64,000 nt of DNA from Flavobacterium agricola (GCF_025919725.1 NZ_CP081495.1:1488001-1552000), one strand, 5' to 3'; numbered from the stretch's first letter, positions 52,922 to 62,235 are shown. The notes: generated by a model not told the origin, from the letters alone. Numbers and translations are program-made.

Positions 52922-54307
52922 TTATTGTTTTATTAAGTTTATTGCAGCTATTAATTTCTTTATTTTTTTACGGTAGGGCGCATATTTTAACGAAATATCT
53001 AACCAATTTGCTCGGCTTACATAAGCGCGTTGGTGTGTAAAGGTATTAAAGCCAAATTTACCGTGATAATTACCCATACCGCTGTTTCCGAATCCGCTCA
53101 AAGGCAATTTGTTATTAACCAAATGGCTTAGCACATCGTTCGTACAGCCACCACCAAATTGGACTTGAGACAAAACACGATTAATTTCTGCTTTATTAGT
53201 CGAGAAAATGTAAAAAGCCAATGGTTTTTCATTATTTTGGTTGTATTGTATTACCTCATCCATATTTTTATACGTAATAACCGGCAATATCGGACCAAAA
53301 ATTTCTTGTTGCATTACTTCATCGTTCCAACTTACATCGGTTAAAACGGTAGGTTCTACATACAAATCGGATTCGTCGTGCTGTCCACCAAAATAAATAG
53401 TACCGCAATTAAGAAAATTAACTAAACGCTGGTAGTTTTTATTGTTTATGATACGAGGAAAATCGGTAGATTGTTGAATATTTTCGCCATAACAACTTCT
53501 TATTCTTGCCGTTAAAGCGTGTAAAAATTCATCTTTTTTTGATTCATGAATCCATATAAAATCGGGAGCAACGCAAGTTTGACCGGCATTTACAAATTTG
53601 CCAAAAACAATACGATTAACCGCAACGTTTATATTGGCCGATTCAGTAATTACGCACGGCGATTTGCCGCCCAATTCCAAAACCGTTGGCGTTAAAAATT
53701 GAGCAGCGGCTTGATGTACAATTTTACCAACTTGAGGGCTACCAGTAAAAAATATAAAATCGAACTTCTGTTTTAAAATTTCAGTTGCTTCAGCAACACC
53801 GCCCTGAACCACCTGCACCCAATTTGCATCAAAAACATTTTGTACAATTTGTTGAATAACAGCTGCCGTTTTTGGTGTTAATTCGGATGGCTTTAAAAGC
53901 ACAACATTGCCAGCAGCAACAGCAGAAATTAACGGTTGAAAGCACAATAAAAAAGGATAATTCCAGGGAGCGATAATTAAAACCGATCCGTAAGGTTGTT
54001 TCTGAATATATTCTGACGAAGGAAAATTTAACAAGCTAGCACGTACTTTTTCTGTTTGCATCCATTTTTTTAAATGCTTAATATGTATTTTTAATTCTAA
54101 ATAAACCATGGCCAATTCGGTCATATAACCTTCAAAAGCTGGCTTTTTAAAATCAGCTTGCAATGCATCTAAAATTGCTTGCTCTCTATTTTCAATTTCG
54201 CTTTTTAATCGTTGTAATTGCAACATACGCTGTTTGTACGTTTGAGTACCGCCAGAATAAAAAAAGCTTTTTTGTTTGGCAAGAATAGCTTGATAATTCA
54301 TAAACAT
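52922..54307 (-). CDS. Aldehyde dehydrogenase (ALDH3-like)
   Basis: 461 residues, the short ALDH3-type. Seen are the NAD-binding block PYGSVLIIAPWNYPFLLCFQP, GNVVLLKPSELTPKTA, FFTGSPQVGKIVH, the general-base Glu in TVLELGGKSPCV and the catalytic Cys in NAGQTCVAPDFIWIH, then EIFGPILPVI. It oxidises medium- to long-chain aliphatic or aromatic aldehydes to acids with NAD(P)+. The C-terminal helix YAPYRKKIKKLI is basic-hydrophobic, as in membrane-associated ALDH3s. Start may be Met1 or Met3 (ATG at 54301). Confidence 0.95.
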   Translation of the reverse strand: MFMNYQAILAKQKSFFYSGGTQTYKQRMLQLQRLKSEIENREQAILDALQADFKKPAFEGYMTELAMVYLELKIHIKHLKKWMQTEKVRASLLNFPSSEYIQKQPYGSVLIIAPWNYPFLLCFQPLISAVAAGNVVLLKPSELTPKTAAVIQQIVQNVFDANWVQVVQGGVAEATEILKQKFDFIFFTGSPQVGKIVHQAAAQFLTPTVLELGGKSPCVITESANINVAVNRIVFGKFVNAGQTCVAPDFIWIHESKKDEFLHALTARIRSCYGENIQQSTDFPRIINNKNYQRLVNFLNCGTIYFGGQHDESDLYVEPTVLTDVSWNDEVMQQEIFGPILPVITYKNMDEVIQYNQNNEKPLAFYIFSTNKAEINRVLSQVQFGGGCTNDVLSHLVNNKLPLSGFGNSGMGNYHGKFGFNTFTHQRAYVSRANWLDISLKYAPYRKKIKKLIAAINLIKQ

Positions 54308-54373
54308 TTTTACTAAATCACGCTTAAATTTAGTTAAAAATCAGCAAATCAAACCCAAATACATCAAAAAACA

Positions 54374-54381
54374 TATCTTTG
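54374..54381 (+). promoter_or_regulatory. -7 promoter element (TATCTTTG) for acyltransferase gene
   Basis: Exact consensus ending five bases before the ATG at 54386, which implies an almost leaderless transcript, or a start further downstream. Confidence 0.5.
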
Positions 54382-54385
54382 CGTT

Positions 54386-54946
54386 ATGTTAAGAATAATA
54401 GGGAAATTTTTGTTTTTTTTGGGCGGTTGGAAAATTAAAAACAACCTTGATTTATCTCGAATAGATAAATGCGTTTTGGTTTGTGCTCCGCATACATCCA
54501 ATTGGGATTTTTATTATACCGTAATTGCCTTTTGGCAAATGGGTATTCCGTATAAATTATTTATAAAAGATGCATGGACCAAACCTTGGTATGGTTATTT
54601 TATAAAAAAATTAGGCGGAATTGGAGTTGATAGAAGCCAACGCAACAATATGGTAGATTTTGCTGCATCCTTATTAAAAAATAATAGTAAAATGTACTTA
54701 TTAAATACTCCAGAAGGTACGCGTGGATATGCCGAAAAATGGAAAAAAGGATTTTATTATATTGCTCAGCAAGCAGAAGTACCTATTTTATTAGCTTTTT
54801 GTGATTATGAAAAGAAAGAAGCTGGTATTAAAGCCGAGATTACGATTGCAAACAAAAGTTTAGAAGAAGTTTTTCAGGAAATTGAAGCACATTACCAAGA
54901 TGTAACAGCAAAATATCCGGAATTGTTTAATAAAAAAATATATTAA
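54386..54946 (+). CDS. PlsC-type 1-acyl-glycerol-3-phosphate acyltransferase family protein
   Basis: 186 residues, shorter than typical PlsC (about 240). The NHx4D-type motif is HTSNWD near residue 36, and the second conserved block is TPEGTRGYAEKWKKGFYYIA with PEGTR. A hydrophobic N-terminus could anchor it at the membrane. Family members transfer acyl chains to lysophosphatidate, ornithine lipids or glycans; here the acceptor cannot be read. No signal peptide. A promoter lies almost at the start, and a bidirectional terminator follows. Confidence 0.85.
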   Translation: MLRIIGKFLFFLGGWKIKNNLDLSRIDKCVLVCAPHTSNWDFYYTVIAFWQMGIPYKLFIKDAWTKPWYGYFIKKLGGIGVDRSQRNNMVDFAASLLKNNSKMYLLNTPEGTRGYAEKWKKGFYYIAQQAEVPILLAFCDYEKKEAGIKAEITIANKSLEEVFQEIEAHYQDVTAKYPELFNKKIY

Positions 54947-54977
54947 AAAAGCCTGAATTATTTCAGGCTTTTTTTAT
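54947..54977. terminator. Bidirectional terminator between acyltransferase and TSUP genes
   Basis: A run, GCCTGAA/TTCAGGC stem, T run, overlapping the end of the minus-strand gene. Confidence 0.88.
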
Positions 54978-55741
54978 TCTGTAAAAACTTCGTAACCAAA
55001 ACGCAGTAAGGTTAAGCAAACTACAAATAAAAAGAAATAACGTATAAATCCGTTTCCTTTTTTAATTGCTAATCGTGCTCCTAAAAATCCGCCTAGAGCA
55101 TTACTTGCAGCCATTGGTAAGGCAACGGCCCAAACTATTTTTCCTTTTAGTAAAAACAAGCAAATAGAACCTAAATTTGTAACCAAATTAACCAATTTAG
55201 CATGTGTTGATGCGGTTAAAAAATCAAATCCTAATAAAACAATAAATCCTAAAATAAAAAAACTTCCGGTTCCTGGGCCAATAAATCCATCGTAAAAACC
55301 AACAACTAACGCTATAATACTGCCGTATATAAATTGTTTTTTTGTGGAAACTTGACGCGCGCTTACCTGACCAAAATCCTTTTTCAAAAAGGTATAAATA
55401 GCCAAAAAAACTAAAACAACAAACAAAACGGGTTTCATAAAATCGTTAGGTATCACAGTAAGCAAATGAGAACCAAAATATGCTGCAACAAAGGCTAAAA
55501 CAGCCATAAGTATAAACAATTTAAGATAAACTTTTACTTTTTTAAGGTATTGCAAAGTTGCTATAAAAGTTCCGCTAAATGCCGGAATTTTTAATGAACC
55601 AATTACTGTAGAAATGGCATATTGAGGCAAAAGTAAAATGGCTAATGGCGTTTGTATTAAACCACCACCGCCAACAATGGCATCTACAAACCCGGCTACA
55701 AAAGCAGCCAAACATAAAAGAATTAAAACGTATGTTTCCAT
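54974..55741 (-). CDS. TSUP-family (TauE/SafE) sulfite/organosulfonate exporter-like membrane protein
   Basis: 255 residues with about 8 hydrophobic segments. TSUP signatures are FVAGFVDAIVGGGGLIQTPLAILLLPQY in the N-terminal half and GFYDGFIGPGTGSFFILGFI in the second, the repeated G-x-x-x-G-x-G pattern of the two halves. Family members export sulfite, sulfoacetate or related anions. With a possible sulfonolipid enzyme in the same window a link to sulfur metabolism is imaginable, but nothing ties them; the two genes are 6 kb apart. Confidence 0.9.
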   Translation of the reverse strand: METYVLILLCLAAFVAGFVDAIVGGGGLIQTPLAILLLPQYAISTVIGSLKIPAFSGTFIATLQYLKKVKVYLKLFILMAVLAFVAAYFGSHLLTVIPNDFMKPVLFVVLVFLAIYTFLKKDFGQVSARQVSTKKQFIYGSIIALVVGFYDGFIGPGTGSFFILGFIVLLGFDFLTASTHAKLVNLVTNLGSICLFLLKGKIVWAVALPMAASNALGGFLGARLAIKKGNGFIRYFFLFVVCLTLLRFGYEVFTE

Positions 55742-55747
55742 CGAAAA

Positions 55748-55780
55748 AAAGGAAAGCTAAACCGAAATGGTTTAGCTTTT
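55748..55780 (-). terminator. Terminator of the DUF493-DUF4290-murA operon
   Basis: AAAGCTAAACC/GGTTTAGCTTT stem (55753-55763 with 55769-55779), A run on the left. It lies beyond the murA stop at 55811. Confidence 0.85.
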
Positions 55781-55810
55781 ATAATATAAATAATTTACTT
55801 ACTTAATAAG

Positions 55811-57121
55811 TTACATTCTAACAATATTAGCACCTAAGGCGCGTAAACGTTCGTCAATACGTTCGTAACCACGATCAATTTGATCTATATTTTGAATGGT
55901 ACTTGTGCCTTTAGCTGTTAGTGCAGCAATTAACAACGAAATACCGGCTCTAATATCTGGCGATGTCATAATAGTTGCTTTTAATTGTGATTTAAAATCG
56001 TGCCCCATTACAACTGCGCGGTGCGGATCGCAAAGCATAATTTTAGCTCCCATATCAATCAATTTATCCACAAAAAATAAGCGGCTTTCAAACATTTTTT
56101 GATGAATTAAAACATCTCCTTTTGCTTGGGTGGCAACCACTAAAACAATTGAAAGTAAATCTGGTGTAAAACCAGGCCATGGTGCATCTGCAATGGTTAA
56201 AATAGATCCGTCAATATCGGTTTTAACTTCGTATCCGTTTGTATGAGCAGGAATATAAATATCGTCGCCACGGCGTTCTAAAGTAATTCCTAATTTTCTA
56301 AATGTACTTGGAATCACACCTAAATTTTCCCAAGAAACGTTTTTAATTGTTATTTCGCCACGCGTCATAGCCGCTAAACCAATCCACGAACCAATTTCAA
56401 TCATATCAGGTAAAATGGTATGCACGCATCCGTTTAAACATTCAACACCTTCAATAGTTAAAAGGTTAGAACCAATGCCCGTTATTTTTGCCCCCATAGC
56501 AACTAACATTTTACAAAGTTGTTGTAGGTACGGCTCACAAGCGGCGTTATAAACCGTTGTAACACCTTTTGCTAAAACAGCTGCCATTACAATGTTTGCT
56601 GTTCCGGTTACTGAAGCTTCATCAAGCAACATATAAGTTCCTTTTAAACGGCCCTTACTTTCAACGCCATAAAAATGATCTTCACGGCGGTATCTAAATT
56701 TAGCTCCTAACTGAATAAATCCTTCAAAATGCGTATCTAATCTGCGACGGCCAATTTTATCACCACCTGGTTTTGGAATATAACCTTTACCAAAACGAGA
56801 TAATAAAGGACCTACAATCATAATAGAACCGCGTAATGATCCGCCTTCTTTTTTAAAAGCTTCGGTTTCTAAATATTGTAAGTTAACCTCATCGGCTTGA
56901 AATGTATATGAATTGGGTGTGTTTTTTTGAATTTTTACTCCTAAATTACCTAATAATTGTATTAGTTTGTTTACGTCAATAATATCTGGAATATTATTAA
57001 TTGTAACTTTTTCAGGGGTTAGTAAAACCGCACTTAAAACTTGTAAAGCTTCATTTTTAGCACCCTGCGGTTGTACTTCGCCTTGCAAGGGCAATCCGCC
57101 TTCAATTTTAAATATTCCCAT
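55811..57121 (-). CDS. murA: UDP-N-acetylglucosamine 1-carboxyvinyltransferase
   Basis: 436 residues. It joins enolpyruvate from PEP to UDP-GlcNAc, the first committed step of peptidoglycan synthesis. Seen are GAKNEALQVL (catalytic Lys-Asn), SLRGSIMIVGPLLSRFG, PWPGFTPDLLS with the catalytic Asp, and DIRAGISLLIAAL. The active-site loop reads PGGDKIGRRRLDTHF: residue 121 is Asp where E. coli and most others have Cys115. That Cys is the residue alkylated by fosfomycin, so the enzyme is probably naturally insensitive. It is last in an operon with DUF493 and DUF4290. Confidence 0.96.
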   Translation of the reverse strand: MGIFKIEGGLPLQGEVQPQGAKNEALQVLSAVLLTPEKVTINNIPDIIDVNKLIQLLGNLGVKIQKNTPNSYTFQADEVNLQYLETEAFKKEGGSLRGSIMIVGPLLSRFGKGYIPKPGGDKIGRRRLDTHFEGFIQLGAKFRYRREDHFYGVESKGRLKGTYMLLDEASVTGTANIVMAAVLAKGVTTVYNAACEPYLQQLCKMLVAMGAKITGIGSNLLTIEGVECLNGCVHTILPDMIEIGSWIGLAAMTRGEITIKNVSWENLGVIPSTFRKLGITLERRGDDIYIPAHTNGYEVKTDIDGSILTIADAPWPGFTPDLLSIVLVVATQAKGDVLIHQKMFESRLFFVDKLIDMGAKIMLCDPHRAVVMGHDFKSQLKATIMTSPDIRAGISLLIAALTAKGTSTIQNIDQIDRGYERIDERLRALGANIVRM

Positions 57122-57135
57122 AGAATAGCACTAAA

Positions 57136-57939
57136 TTACTTTTGTTTTTTGTTGTTGTTTTTATAATAGTTTTTGCTTGAACTACTAGAATTGTCGTTGC
57201 CGTTATTTGCATAATTGTTAGCACGGCGATTGTTATTGTTGTGAGAAGATGCGTTTTGGCTGTGTGAATTGCGTGTGCGCGTATATCCTACCTCATTATT
57301 TTGTTGTTGCAACACCGAATTTTGATTCAGCTTTGCATTTTGTTTTTTGTTTACTCGAATTAAATTATTGGTTGCCAATAACGAATCTTCAATTTTACGC
57401 AAATCAATTGCGCCTTTAGATAATTCGTACATGTGTGCTTCAATAACCGAATCGTCAACCGATTCTTCGTTCCATTTTAAATAACATTTTTTCATGTGAT
57501 TGGCAATGGACATAATTAAAGCATTTTTCATATCGCCATCTTCCCAATCTTTGGCAACATTAATCATGTTTAAAATGTTGTTTCCGTAAAAACGATATTT
57601 AGGTTTGCGTTGCGGATAATCTAATTTTTGAGCGGTGTATTTACTGGTTGTAGGTACGGGTTTTGGATACGGAGAATCTACATCCAATTTAAAATCAGAC
57701 ATAATAAATAACTGATCCCATAATTTATGCTGAAATTCAGGAACGTCGCGTAAATGCGTATTAAAGCTTCCCATAACTTTAATGATATATTGCGCGGCTT
57801 GGTTGCGTTGCTCCTTATCTTCAATTTGGATTGCTCGGTTAATATAATCTACAATAATTCTACCATATTCAGGTATTATTAACCTGTCTTTGTTAGAATT
57901 ATACGACAATTCACTTGGGGTTTCCCTATCTTTAAACAT
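57136..57939 (-). CDS. DUF4290 domain protein
   Basis: 267 residues. Residues 1 to about 190 are the conserved DUF4290 domain of Bacteroidota (ELSYNSNKDRLIIPEYGRII, HLRDVPEFQHKLWDQLFIMSDF, YRFYGNNILNMINVAKDWEDG). The tail (about 200-267) is low-complexity Asn/Ser/Arg/Lys and is probably disordered. There is no signal peptide. Function is unknown; the constant place beside murA suggests a cell-envelope role, which is only inference. It lies between DUF493 (19 bases upstream) and murA (14 bases downstream). Confidence 0.88.
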   Translation of the reverse strand: MFKDRETPSELSYNSNKDRLIIPEYGRIIVDYINRAIQIEDKEQRNQAAQYIIKVMGSFNTHLRDVPEFQHKLWDQLFIMSDFKLDVDSPYPKPVPTTSKYTAQKLDYPQRKPKYRFYGNNILNMINVAKDWEDGDMKNALIMSIANHMKKCYLKWNEESVDDSVIEAHMYELSKGAIDLRKIEDSLLATNNLIRVNKKQNAKLNQNSVLQQQNNEVGYTRTRNSHSQNASSHNNNNRRANNYANNGNDNSSSSSKNYYKNNNKKQK

Positions 57940-57958
57940 AAATTATGGTAGTAATTAA

Positions 57959-58243
57959 TTATAATGAAATGATGCCTTCTATTTGCGTAAGTTCTAAGTA
58001 CTTATCAATAATGCTTTGAGAAGATGGCATAATTACACGAATAGAAACGGCAGTAAATTTTCCGGTAGAAGAATTACGAACGTCAATTTTCGCATCGGCA
58101 CCTTGAAATGAATCTTTAATGGTTTGTACCTTTTCTTCAGAAACGGGTACAATAAATTTAAATAAATAATCTAAAGGCCATTCTGAAGATTTATCTAATT
58201 CTTCTTGAAGTCTTTTATAAAAATCTTGTTCGTTTTGATTCAT
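57959..58243 (-). CDS. DUF493 (YbeD-like) protein
   Basis: 94 residues. The protein has the small ferredoxin-like fold pattern of DUF493: YLFKFIVPVSEEKVQTIKDSF, SSTGKFTAVSIRVIMPSSQSIIDKYLELTQI. In E. coli YbeD lies with lipoyl genes and may regulate; no role is established here. It is the first gene of the DUF493-DUF4290-murA unit, with a promoter at 58264-58271. Confidence 0.9.
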   Translation of the reverse strand: MNQNEQDFYKRLQEELDKSSEWPLDYLFKFIVPVSEEKVQTIKDSFQGADAKIDVRNSSTGKFTAVSIRVIMPSSQSIIDKYLELTQIEGIISL

Positions 58244-58263
58244 AATGAAAATATTAAAGTGGA

Positions 58264-58271
58264 CAAATATA
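58264..58271 (-). promoter_or_regulatory. -7 promoter element (TATATTTG) for DUF493-DUF4290-murA
   Basis: Exact consensus on the minus strand, 21 bases upstream of the DUF493 ATG; the divergent element for the AAA gene lies about 100 bases away. Confidence 0.58.
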
Positions 58272-58366
58272 CATTAGTTGGCCTATTATTTAAAGCTAAC
58301 CCAACATATTTAACGTAGTTTTTTTAGTATTAACCAAATTTTGAGGTATTTTTTATTCAAAAGTCG

Positions 58367-58374
58367 TAAATTTG
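58367..58374 (+). promoter_or_regulatory. -7 promoter element (TAAATTTG) for AAA ATPase gene
   Basis: Exact consensus that covers the in-frame TTG at 58372. The GTG at 58393 is therefore the better start. Confidence 0.55.
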
Positions 58375-58392
58375 CCATTTATTCAAAATACC

Positions 58393-58932
58393 GTGAACAA
58401 TAAAATTGTAGTAATTATTGGTGGTCCAGGATCGGGCAAATCAACCATTATAGAATATTTAACGCAAAAAGGTTATTCTTGTTATCCAGAAATATCAAGA
58501 CAAGTAACTTTAGAGGCAAGAGAACAAGGAATTGATCAATTATTTTTAGAACAACCGTTACTTTTTAGTGAACTTTTACTAAAAGGGCGCATTAATCAAT
58601 ACCAAGCTGCTAAACACGAAGATAGTAAATTTGTTTTTATTGACCGAGGAATTCCTGATGTAATTGCATATATGGATTTAATTGGCGATAGCTACCCAGA
58701 AATGTTTACAAATGCTTGTGATGAACATCGTTACGATCATATTTTTTTATTACCACCTTGGGAAGAAATTTATGTTAGCGATAGCGAACGTTACGAAAGT
58801 TACGAACAAGCCGTACAAATACACGAACATTTAACTAAAACCTACAGTGGTTTTGGTTATAATTTAATTGAAGTTCCAAAAGATACGGTAGAAGCACGTG
58901 TTGATTTTATTTTATCGCATTTAGAAAAATAG
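58393..58932 (+). CDS. AAA-type P-loop ATPase/kinase-like protein (AAA_28)
   Basis: 179 residues from GTG 58393. It starts with the P-loop VVIIGGPGSGKSTIIEYL, then CYPEISRQVTLEAREQGIDQLF and FVFIDRGIPDVIAYMDLIG, the Asp of the latter being the Walker-B position. Such small single-domain proteins look like nucleoside or metabolite kinases, but no substrate is known. The gene is 38 bases upstream of recQ with no terminator, so it probably shares a transcript with recQ and fmt. Confidence 0.82.
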   Translation: MNNKIVVIIGGPGSGKSTIIEYLTQKGYSCYPEISRQVTLEAREQGIDQLFLEQPLLFSELLLKGRINQYQAAKHEDSKFVFIDRGIPDVIAYMDLIGDSYPEMFTNACDEHRYDHIFLLPPWEEIYVSDSERYESYEQAVQIHEHLTKTYSGFGYNLIEVPKDTVEARVDFILSHLEK

Positions 58933-58970
58933 TTTTATATTTAACATAGAACATAATTTATAAGTAATTC

Positions 58971-60860
58971 ATGACCAACGCACTCGATGTTTTAAAAAAA
59001 TATTGGGGATTTGATGAGTTTAGAGCACCTCAAAACCAAATCATTGAATCGGTACTAAACGGAAACGATACCTTAGCACTATTACCTACGGGCGGCGGTA
59101 AATCTATCTGTTTTCAGGTTCCGGCATTAATGAAACCCGGTATTTGTTTGGTAGTTTCTCCGCTTATTGCGTTAATTCAGGATCAGATTCAAAATTTAGA
59201 GAAAAAAAATATAAAAGCCCTCACTCTTTCTGGGGGCTTATCTTTTACAGATACCAGCAATTTGTTAGATAACTTGCACTTTGGTGGCTATAAGTTTTTA
59301 TATATTTCTCCTGAAAAATTACAAACCGATTGGATTTTTGAACGCATTCAAAAATTAAACATCAATTTAATAGCGATTGATGAAGCGCATTGTATTTCAC
59401 AATGGGGACATGATTTTAGACCGGCTTACACACAATTAAAAAAATTACGCGAAAGTTTTAAAAACATTCCCATTATTGCCCTTACGGCATCGGCAACACC
59501 AAAAGTGCAAGCTGATATTTGTACACAATTGGATTTAAAAAATGTTGCGGTGTTTAAAAAATCTTTCACGCGAGAAAATTTAGCCTATTTTGTAGTTCCG
59601 TTTCAAGACAAACTATACAAAATTCAACAAATACTTACCAAAAACACCGGCACCTCAATTATTTATGTAACAAGCCGAAAAGCTTGCATAGAAATTGCCA
59701 ATCAATTAAATAGCTTACAATTTAAAGCAACCTATTTTCATGGAGGCATATCACGCCATGAAAAACAAAAAAACATGGATTTATGGTTGCAAAACCAAGT
59801 GCAAGTTATAGTTGCAACTAATGCTTTTGGAATGGGCATTGACAAACCCGATGTTAGAACGGTTATTCATTATCATGTACCAGAAAATCTAGAAAATTAT
59901 TATCAAGAAGCTGGCCGTGCAGGGCGCGACGGACAAAAAGCATTTGCAATTATTTTAAATGCACCGCACGATATAACCAATACCGAAAATCAATTTCTTA
60001 GTAATTTACCTACTAAAGATTTTGTACAATTAATTTACAAAAAACTCAATCAATATTTCAGAATCGCCTATGCCGAAGGACAAAATGAAACCTTTACCTT
60101 TAGCCTAGAACATTTTTGTATGAAGTACGATTTGCCAATTACAAAAACCTACAATGCCATTCAGTTTTTAGACACGCAAGGCGTAATTTCTTTAAGCAAA
60201 GAATTTAACAACCAAGCCAAAATGCAATTTGTTGTACCGAGTAAAGAAATAATTCGTTATTGCAGCATTTATAATGAAGATGCAAACATTGTAGAAAGCA
60301 TTTTACGCATGTACCCCGGTATTTTTGAGATAGAAATGGCAATTCGTATAGAACATATTGCTGCTAAAAACAACACAACAAACGAAAAAGTTGTTGCCGT
60401 TTTAAATAAATTGGCCGAAAAACAAATAGCAGAAATAGATTTAAGCACAACCGATTCTAAAATCACCTTCAATCAAATCAGAGAAGATGAACTAACCATT
60501 AATCGCATCGCAAAAAACATAAAAAGGCAAAATCAGGATAAAATTGAACGTTTTGAAGCGATTAAAAACTACATAACCGATGAAACGTTATGTAAAAACA
60601 AAATTATTACAGCGTATTTTGATGAAGCTGCAACAGCAGATTGTGGCATTTGTAGCGTTTGCATTGCAAAAAAAGGTAAGAAAACAGATGCAAAATCGAT
60701 TCGTAATAATATTTTAACCACCATTCAAAAACAACCAAAAACTGCTCGCGAGCTAGAACAAGAATTACAAATAGAAGCCGAGCAATTATTGTCCGAACTT
60801 TTATATTTATTAGAAGAAGAACAAATTAAAGTAAACGATAAAAATAAATACCACATATAA
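58971..60860 (+). CDS. recQ: RecQ-family ATP-dependent DNA helicase (short form)
   Basis: 629 residues. Helicase motifs in order: motif I LPTGGGKSICFQVPAL, motif II IDEAHCISQWGHDFRP, III ALTASATPKVQ, IV/V VIVATNAFGMGIDKPDVRTVIHYHVP, VI YYQEAGRAGRDGQ. An RQC-type region follows, with a cysteine cluster CGICSVCIAKKGKK at about residue 560. The C-terminal HRDC domain of long RecQ is not evident. It unwinds DNA 3'-5' in recombination and repair. Its stop overlaps the fmt start by one base (TAATG), so translation is coupled. Confidence 0.94.
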   Translation: MTNALDVLKKYWGFDEFRAPQNQIIESVLNGNDTLALLPTGGGKSICFQVPALMKPGICLVVSPLIALIQDQIQNLEKKNIKALTLSGGLSFTDTSNLLDNLHFGGYKFLYISPEKLQTDWIFERIQKLNINLIAIDEAHCISQWGHDFRPAYTQLKKLRESFKNIPIIALTASATPKVQADICTQLDLKNVAVFKKSFTRENLAYFVVPFQDKLYKIQQILTKNTGTSIIYVTSRKACIEIANQLNSLQFKATYFHGGISRHEKQKNMDLWLQNQVQVIVATNAFGMGIDKPDVRTVIHYHVPENLENYYQEAGRAGRDGQKAFAIILNAPHDITNTENQFLSNLPTKDFVQLIYKKLNQYFRIAYAEGQNETFTFSLEHFCMKYDLPITKTYNAIQFLDTQGVISLSKEFNNQAKMQFVVPSKEIIRYCSIYNEDANIVESILRMYPGIFEIEMAIRIEHIAAKNNTTNEKVVAVLNKLAEKQIAEIDLSTTDSKITFNQIREDELTINRIAKNIKRQNQDKIERFEAIKNYITDETLCKNKIITAYFDEAATADCGICSVCIAKKGKKTDAKSIRNNILTTIQKQPKTARELEQELQIEAEQLLSELLYLLEEEQIKVNDKNKYHI

Positions 60861-61807
60861 TGGAAAAATTACGCATTGTGTTTATGGGCACACCCGATTT
60901 TGCAGTCGGAATTTTAGATGCAATTCAACAAAGTGAACATGAAGTTGTAGGCGTGGTTACCGTTGCCGACAAACCTGCCGGACGCGGACAAAAAGTAAAA
61001 TATTCTGCCGTTAAAGAATATGCTTTAGCCAATCAATTACCTTTATTACAACCAACCAATTTAAAAGCAGACGATTTTTTAACACAATTAACCGCTTTAC
61101 AAGCCAATTTATTTGTTGTGGTTGCGTTTAGAATGTTACCTAAAGTTGTTTGGGCGTTACCAAAATTGGGTACATTTAATTTACATGCTTCATTATTGCC
61201 AGAATATCGTGGCGCAGCACCAATTAACTGGGCTGTTATAAATGGAGATAGCCAAACCGGAGTAACAACATTTTTCATTGATAATAAGATTGATACGGGC
61301 GAAATGATTTTAAGCGAAGCTACACTGATTGGTCCGAACGAATCTGCTGGCGAATTGCACGATCGATTAATGCATTTAGGCGCTCAAGTTGTTTTAAAAA
61401 CTTTGCAGTTAATTGCTACTAACAACGTAACAACGCAAAAGCAAGTAGAATCTGCAAACATCAAAACAGCTTACAAACTAAATCGAGATAACTGTAAAAT
61501 TGATTGGCAAAAACCAGGAATAGCCATTCACAACCAAATACGCGGCTTATCACCCTACCCTGCTGCTTGGTCGTTTTTAGAATTAAATGGTGAAGAATTA
61601 AACATAAAAATTTACGAAGCACAATTTATTTCAGAAAATCACGATATAACAACAGGAACAATTATAACCAATAAAAAACAAATAAAAGTTGCGGTATCAG
61701 GCGGATTTGTTGAACTTTTAAGTTTACAATTACCCGGAAAAAAACGTATGAAAAGTTACGAAATTTTAAACGGGACAACTTTTAACAGCGAATCTAAAGT
61801 ATATTAA
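60860..61807 (+). CDS. fmt: Methionyl-tRNA formyltransferase
   Basis: 315 residues. It formylates initiator Met-tRNA with 10-formyl-THF. Signatures are IVFMGTPDFAVGILDAIQ at the start, KPAGRGQKVKYSAVKEYA, and the catalytic LHASLLPEYRGAAPINWAVINGD near residue 110. The C-terminal OB-type domain is present (IRGLSPYPAAWSFL, LQLPGKKRMKSYEILNG). It overlaps recQ by one base and is the last gene of that unit; the region behind it is T-rich without a clear hairpin. Confidence 0.98.
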   Translation: MEKLRIVFMGTPDFAVGILDAIQQSEHEVVGVVTVADKPAGRGQKVKYSAVKEYALANQLPLLQPTNLKADDFLTQLTALQANLFVVVAFRMLPKVVWALPKLGTFNLHASLLPEYRGAAPINWAVINGDSQTGVTTFFIDNKIDTGEMILSEATLIGPNESAGELHDRLMHLGAQVVLKTLQLIATNNVTTQKQVESANIKTAYKLNRDNCKIDWQKPGIAIHNQIRGLSPYPAAWSFLELNGEELNIKIYEAQFISENHDITTGTIITNKKQIKVAVSGGFVELLSLQLPGKKRMKSYEILNGTTFNSESKVY

Positions 61808-61859
61808 ATCTAAAAAGTGCTTTTTTTGCACGGTTTTTATGTTTTTTTTTAGATTTTGC

Positions 61860-61889
61860 TTGTGTAATATTTAAATCCGTTTAAATTTG
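61860..61889 (+). promoter_or_regulatory. Promoter of HU gene (TTG-N19-TAAATTTG)
   Basis: TTG at 61860-61862, exactly 19 bases, TAAATTTG at 61882-61889. The transcription start is about 61895, which rules out the in-frame start at 61902 as too close and supports 61932. Confidence 0.72.
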
Positions 61890-61931
61890 TAGTTATAAAA
61901 TTTGTTAATCAATCTATCTAATAACTTTATT

Positions 61932-62207
61932 ATGAACAAATCTGAATTAATCGATGCTATTGCTGCTGATGCAGGAATCACTAAAGCAGCTGCTAAGTTA
62001 GCTCTAGAATCATTTTTAAAAAATGTAGGAACTACGTTAAAAGACGGTAAAAAAATCTCATTAGTAGGTTTTGGATCATGGTCAGTTTCTGAAAGAGCTG
62101 CTAGAGAAGGTAGAAACCCTCAAACTGGTAAAACTATTAAAATTGCTGCTAAAAAAGTAGTTAAATTTAAAGCAGGTGCTGAATTAGAAGCTGCGGTAAA
62201 CAAATAA
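61932..62207 (+). CDS. HU-family DNA-binding protein
   Basis: 91 residues from the ATG at 61932 (MNKSELIDAIAADAGITKAAAK). HU bends and wraps DNA non-specifically as a dimer. The beta-arm motif GFGSWSVSERAAREGRNPQTGKTIKI is clear, and KKVVKFKAGAELEAAVN ends the chain as in HU. Highly expressed codon use. It has a strong consensus promoter and a terminator, typical of an abundant nucleoid protein. Confidence 0.97.
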   Translation: MNKSELIDAIAADAGITKAAAKLALESFLKNVGTTLKDGKKISLVGFGSWSVSERAAREGRNPQTGKTIKIAAKKVVKFKAGAELEAAVNK

Positions 62208-62235
62208 TTGAAAATACATTCAATAAATAGTTTTA

